Source of the DNA: CAVVIG01 sp050249955
GTDB lineage: Bacteria; Acidobacteriota; Vicinamibacteria; Vicinamibacterales; CAVVIG01
NCBI GenBank assembly: GCA_050249955.1
Contig: JBFWPN010000016.1
Span: forward strand, 1-64,000
Length of the DNA stretch: 64,000 bases
Reading direction: 5' to 3'
The notes beneath the pieces are model-generated. The model ran no database searches. It was not told where the DNA came from and saw nothing but the letters and a program-made list of their open reading frames with translations. A program made the position numbers and the translations under genes. Shown piece after piece: positions 61,600 through 64,000 of this stretch (positions are counted from its first letter, which is position 1; every line of letters starts with the position of its first letter).

Positions 61600-61615
61600 G
61601 ATACGGTCCCGTATC
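61600..61615. promoter_or_regulatory. Palindrome before the histidine-kinase gene
   Basis: GATACGGTCCCGTATC has 7-bp arms around a 2-base centre, 26 bases before the kinase start. Could be an operator. Confidence 0.3.
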
Positions 61616-61640
61616 ATGGCTTCAGGCTCGACCTTCCTTC

Positions 61641-64000
61641 ATGCAGTCTGCGGAACCGCCATCGACCGATGCCGCCCGTGCGCCCGCACCGGCTGACCGG
61701 GCTGTCTCCACGCCCGGCGCACCTGCCGAGACCGGCGTGTGGGGAACAGAGGCCCACCTGGCGCAGACGGTCCAGCACCTGAAGGCGGGCGTCTTCGAGA
61801 TCGACCTTCGCACGGGCAAGACCTTCTGGTCTGACGAGAACTTCCGGTTGCTCGGGCTGGAGCCCGGATCGGTCGAGCCCTCGGCCGAGATGTTCCTGTC
61901 GCGGATCCACCCGGACGACCGGTCCCGCAACGCCGAGACGATGCGGCGCGCGATTGCCGGTGAGTGCCAGCTCGACGACACGCACCGGGTTGTGCGGCCG
62001 GACGGGAGCGTCCGCTGGATGCGTGGCATCGGCGTCGTCAATCGCGATGCCGCGGGTGTGGCCATCGGGTTGTCCGGGATCACGCTCGACGTGACCGAGC
62101 AGACAGCTGCGGAGCTGGCGCACCGCGACAGTGCGAATCGGCTGGCGCGGACGCTCGACGCGCTGCACGCCGGCGTCTGGGAGGTGGACCTCGAGACGAA
62201 GGACGCATACTGGTCGGACCAGAACTTCAGGATTCTCGGACTCGAACCCGGGTCGGTGACACCCTCCCTCGAGGCGTTCCTCGGCCTGATGCATCCCGAG
62301 GATCAGGTGGGTGCGCTGGCCGGCATCCGGGAAGGTTCGCGGAGCGACCGGCTGCCGGAACTCGAACACCGCGTCGTGCTGCCCGACGGGAGCGTCCGCT
62401 GGGTGGGACACGTCGGCGCCGTCACGCGCAACGCACACGGCGAGCCCACGCGCATCTGGGGGATTTCACTCGACATCACCGAGCGCAAGGAGGCACAGGT
62501 CTCCGCGCGCAGGGCCCGGGAACGAGCCGAGCGACGCAGCGAAGCCCAGGCCTCGGTCTCGCGCGCGCTCGCGGGCGCCCGTTCCGTCGAGGACGCCATG
62601 CCGGCGGTGCTCGAGACGTTCGGGAATCTGCTCGAGTGGGACTTTGCCGAGGTCTGGCTGACCGACACGTCGACCGACCTGCTGCACCTGGCCGCCGCCT
62701 GGAGCCGCACCGGGTTCGACGCGGGCGACTTCGAGACGCACACCAGGCAGATGTCGTTCTCGAAGGGGGTCGGCGTCCCGGGGACGGTCTGGGAGCGGGG
62801 CGAGGCGATCTGGATCACCGACGTGCAGGAGTATCCGGCCTTCGTCCGGAAGGACCTCGCCAGGCACGCCGGCCTGCATACCTCGTTCAGCGTGCCGATC
62901 ATCCGGCGCAGTGGGGTGGTCGGGATCATCCAGTTCTTCAGTCGGGACACGCGAAAGCCCGATCGCGAGCTGCTGAACATGTTCGGGTCGCTCGGCAGCC
63001 AGCTCGGCGAGTTCATGGAGCGGGTCGAGGCGACCATGGCGCTGCGGGCCTCCGAGCGCCAGATGCGGGACATCATCGACACCGCGCTCGATGCCGTCAT
63101 CGCCATCGACGACCATGGCGTGATCCTCGACTGGAACCCGCAGGCCGAGCGGATCTTCGGGTGGACCATCGAAGAGGCGGCGGGTCGCAAGCTCGACGCG
63201 CTGATCATCCCGGCGCAGTATCGCGACGCGCACCGCCGCGGCATGCAGCGCTACCTCGCGGAAGGCACGGGGCGCGTGCTGAACCAGCGCCTCGAACTCG
63301 AGGCCCTGCGCCGTGACGGCAGCCAGTTCCCGGTGGAGATCTCCATTGCGGTGCTGCATCCCTGGCAGCAGCCGCGCCACCACGGCGCCGGGGCGCTCTC
63401 GGCCCGCCCCACCTTCTCGGCGTTCGTGCGCGACATCAGCGATCGCCGGCGTGCCGAGCAGGCATTGCGCGAGGCCAAGGAACAGGCCGAGGCGACCGCG
63501 CATGCCCGCTCCGAGTTCCTCGCGGTGATGAGCCACGAGATCCGGACACCGCTGAACGGCGTCATCGGCATGCTCAACCTGCTGCTGAAGACGGACGTGA
63601 CGTCCGCCCAGCGCGACCAGCTGCAGACAGCGCTCCGCTCCGCCGACATCCTGCTCTCGGTGACCAACGATGCGCTCGACTTCTCCAAGATCGAAGCAGG
63701 GCGCCTCGTCATCGAGCAGACACCATTCGACCTCGACCAGCTCCTGGACGACGTGGTGGTGTCGGTGCGGTCGCAGGCGGCGAGTGGCGTGGAACTGCGT
63801 GTGATCTCCGATGGGCACCGGCCGGGGGCTGTCATCGGCGATCCGACCAGGCTCCGCCAGATCCTGGTGAACCTCGTCGGCAACGCCGTCAAGTTCACGC
63901 CGGCCGGACACGTGCACCTGCGGGTGGCGTCCGACCCGCCGCGGGCCGACGGCACGATCCCGTACCGCTTCCGCGTGGAGGACACCGGCATCGGCATCGC
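61641..64000 (+). CDS. Hybrid-type PAS-PAS-GAF-PAS sensor histidine kinase (runs off window)
   Basis: Two PAS domains with closely similar text (TFWSDENFRLLGLEPGSVEP and AYWSDQNFRILGLEPGSV, about 40-155 and 165-275), a GAF domain (about 290-440), a third PAS (about 450-610) and HisKA with His632 in MSHEIRTPLNGVIGM; the ATPase begins with NLVGNAVKFT (N-box) and DTGIGI (G1) at the window end. The two N-terminal PAS copies look like a recent duplication. The protein has no membrane segment in view and is probably cytoplasmic. Start: ATG 61641; the earlier ATG 61616 is out of frame. The end of the protein lies outside. Confidence 0.88.
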   Translation, partial: MQSAEPPSTDAARAPAPADRAVSTPGAPAETGVWGTEAHLAQTVQHLKAGVFEIDLRTGKTFWSDENFRLLGLEPGSVEPSAEMFLSRIHPDDRSRNAETMRRAIAGECQLDDTHRVVRPDGSVRWMRGIGVVNRDAAGVAIGLSGITLDVTEQTAAELAHRDSANRLARTLDALHAGVWEVDLETKDAYWSDQNFRILGLEPGSVTPSLEAFLGLMHPEDQVGALAGIREGSRSDRLPELEHRVVLPDGSVRWVGHVGAVTRNAHGEPTRIWGISLDITERKEAQVSARRARERAERRSEAQASVSRALAGARSVEDAMPAVLETFGNLLEWDFAEVWLTDTSTDLLHLAAAWSRTGFDAGDFETHTRQMSFSKGVGVPGTVWERGEAIWITDVQEYPAFVRKDLARHAGLHTSFSVPIIRRSGVVGIIQFFSRDTRKPDRELLNMFGSLGSQLGEFMERVEATMALRASERQMRDIIDTALDAVIAIDDHGVILDWNPQAERIFGWTIEEAAGRKLDALIIPAQYRDAHRRGMQRYLAEGTGRVLNQRLELEALRRDGSQFPVEISIAVLHPWQQPRHHGAGALSARPTFSAFVRDISDRRRAEQALREAKEQAEATAHARSEFLAVMSHEIRTPLNGVIGMLNLLLKTDVTSAQRDQLQTALRSADILLSVTNDALDFSKIEAGRLVIEQTPFDLDQLLDDVVVSVRSQAASGVELRVISDGHRPGAVIGDPTRLRQILVNLVGNAVKFTPAGHVHLRVASDPPRADGTIPYRFRVEDTGIGI

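Overview
High-GC bacterial chromosome segment, most likely from an acidobacterium of the Vicinamibacteria type. This assignment is an inference from gene content: a DUF5916/CBM9-like outer-membrane protein, several small secreted OB-fold/DUF5818-like proteins, kinase-TPR proteins with an ECF sigma factor of the kinase-associated type, a SCE4755-like copper-oxygenase protein and many secreted proteins of unknown family. No rRNA, CRISPR array, plasmid origin or intact prophage was seen. Two tRNA genes are present.

Layout. 1-2,250: an IS3-family end, a lone C39-like cysteine peptidase and tRNA-Ser(GCT) with a second copy of its 3' end 100 bp downstream; this looks like an island edge. 2,300-4,900: small secreted proteins, a frameshifted inward-rectifier K+ channel, a YjdI-type ferredoxin and a lipoprotein remnant. 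4,879-9,024: a CheB-CheR-PAS-GGDEF-EAL fusion protein. 9,200-12,250: DsrE-like protein, gltX, a KGG-repeat stress protein behind paired palindromes, and tRNA-Gln(CTG), again with a duplicated 3' end. 12,266-15,114: a GH15 trehalase/glucoamylase and glucose-dehydrogenase operon. 15,264-20,586: OsmC, a GlxA-type regulator, a VIT/CCC1 transporter, secreted proteins and a SurA-like lipoprotein. 20,664-23,701: a compact minus-strand group (DUF4255, HipA-like kinase, DUF3037, M15/lysozyme-like protein). 23,762-33,076: cysH, a membrane GGDEF/EAL protein, a PLP decarboxylase, a TPR protein, the DUF5916 protein and an Rrf2 regulator. 33,080-46,000: an OB-fold lipoprotein, a sulfide:quinone-oxidoreductase-like enzyme with a 48-residue partner, an SDR, a membrane spermidine-synthase-like protein, a subclass B3 metallo-beta-lactamase, a 39-residue membrane peptide with an HPF/RaiA protein, an M28 peptidase, the LPMO-like protein, an ArsC-like protein, PanE and a STAS protein. 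46,173-49,118: a Ser/Thr kinase with TPRs. 59,000-64,000: cupin, methyltransferase-like protein, EVE protein and a hybrid PAS/GAF histidine kinase running off the window.

The most unusual locus is 49,189-58,835. Five tightly spaced minus-strand genes encode an Npt (ATP/ADP-carrier-like) protein with a HEAT-like tail, a membrane Ser/Thr kinase, a second Npt-like carrier continuous in frame with an outer-membrane beta-barrel (with a signal-peptide-like segment at the junction), a secreted protein with kinase-like K, E, DxKxxN and D motifs, and a PAP2 phosphatase. An ECF sigma factor of the kinase-associated type is divergent. The combination suggests, as a hypothesis only, an envelope phosphotransfer system in which nucleotide carriers supply a nucleotide to an extracytoplasmic kinase.
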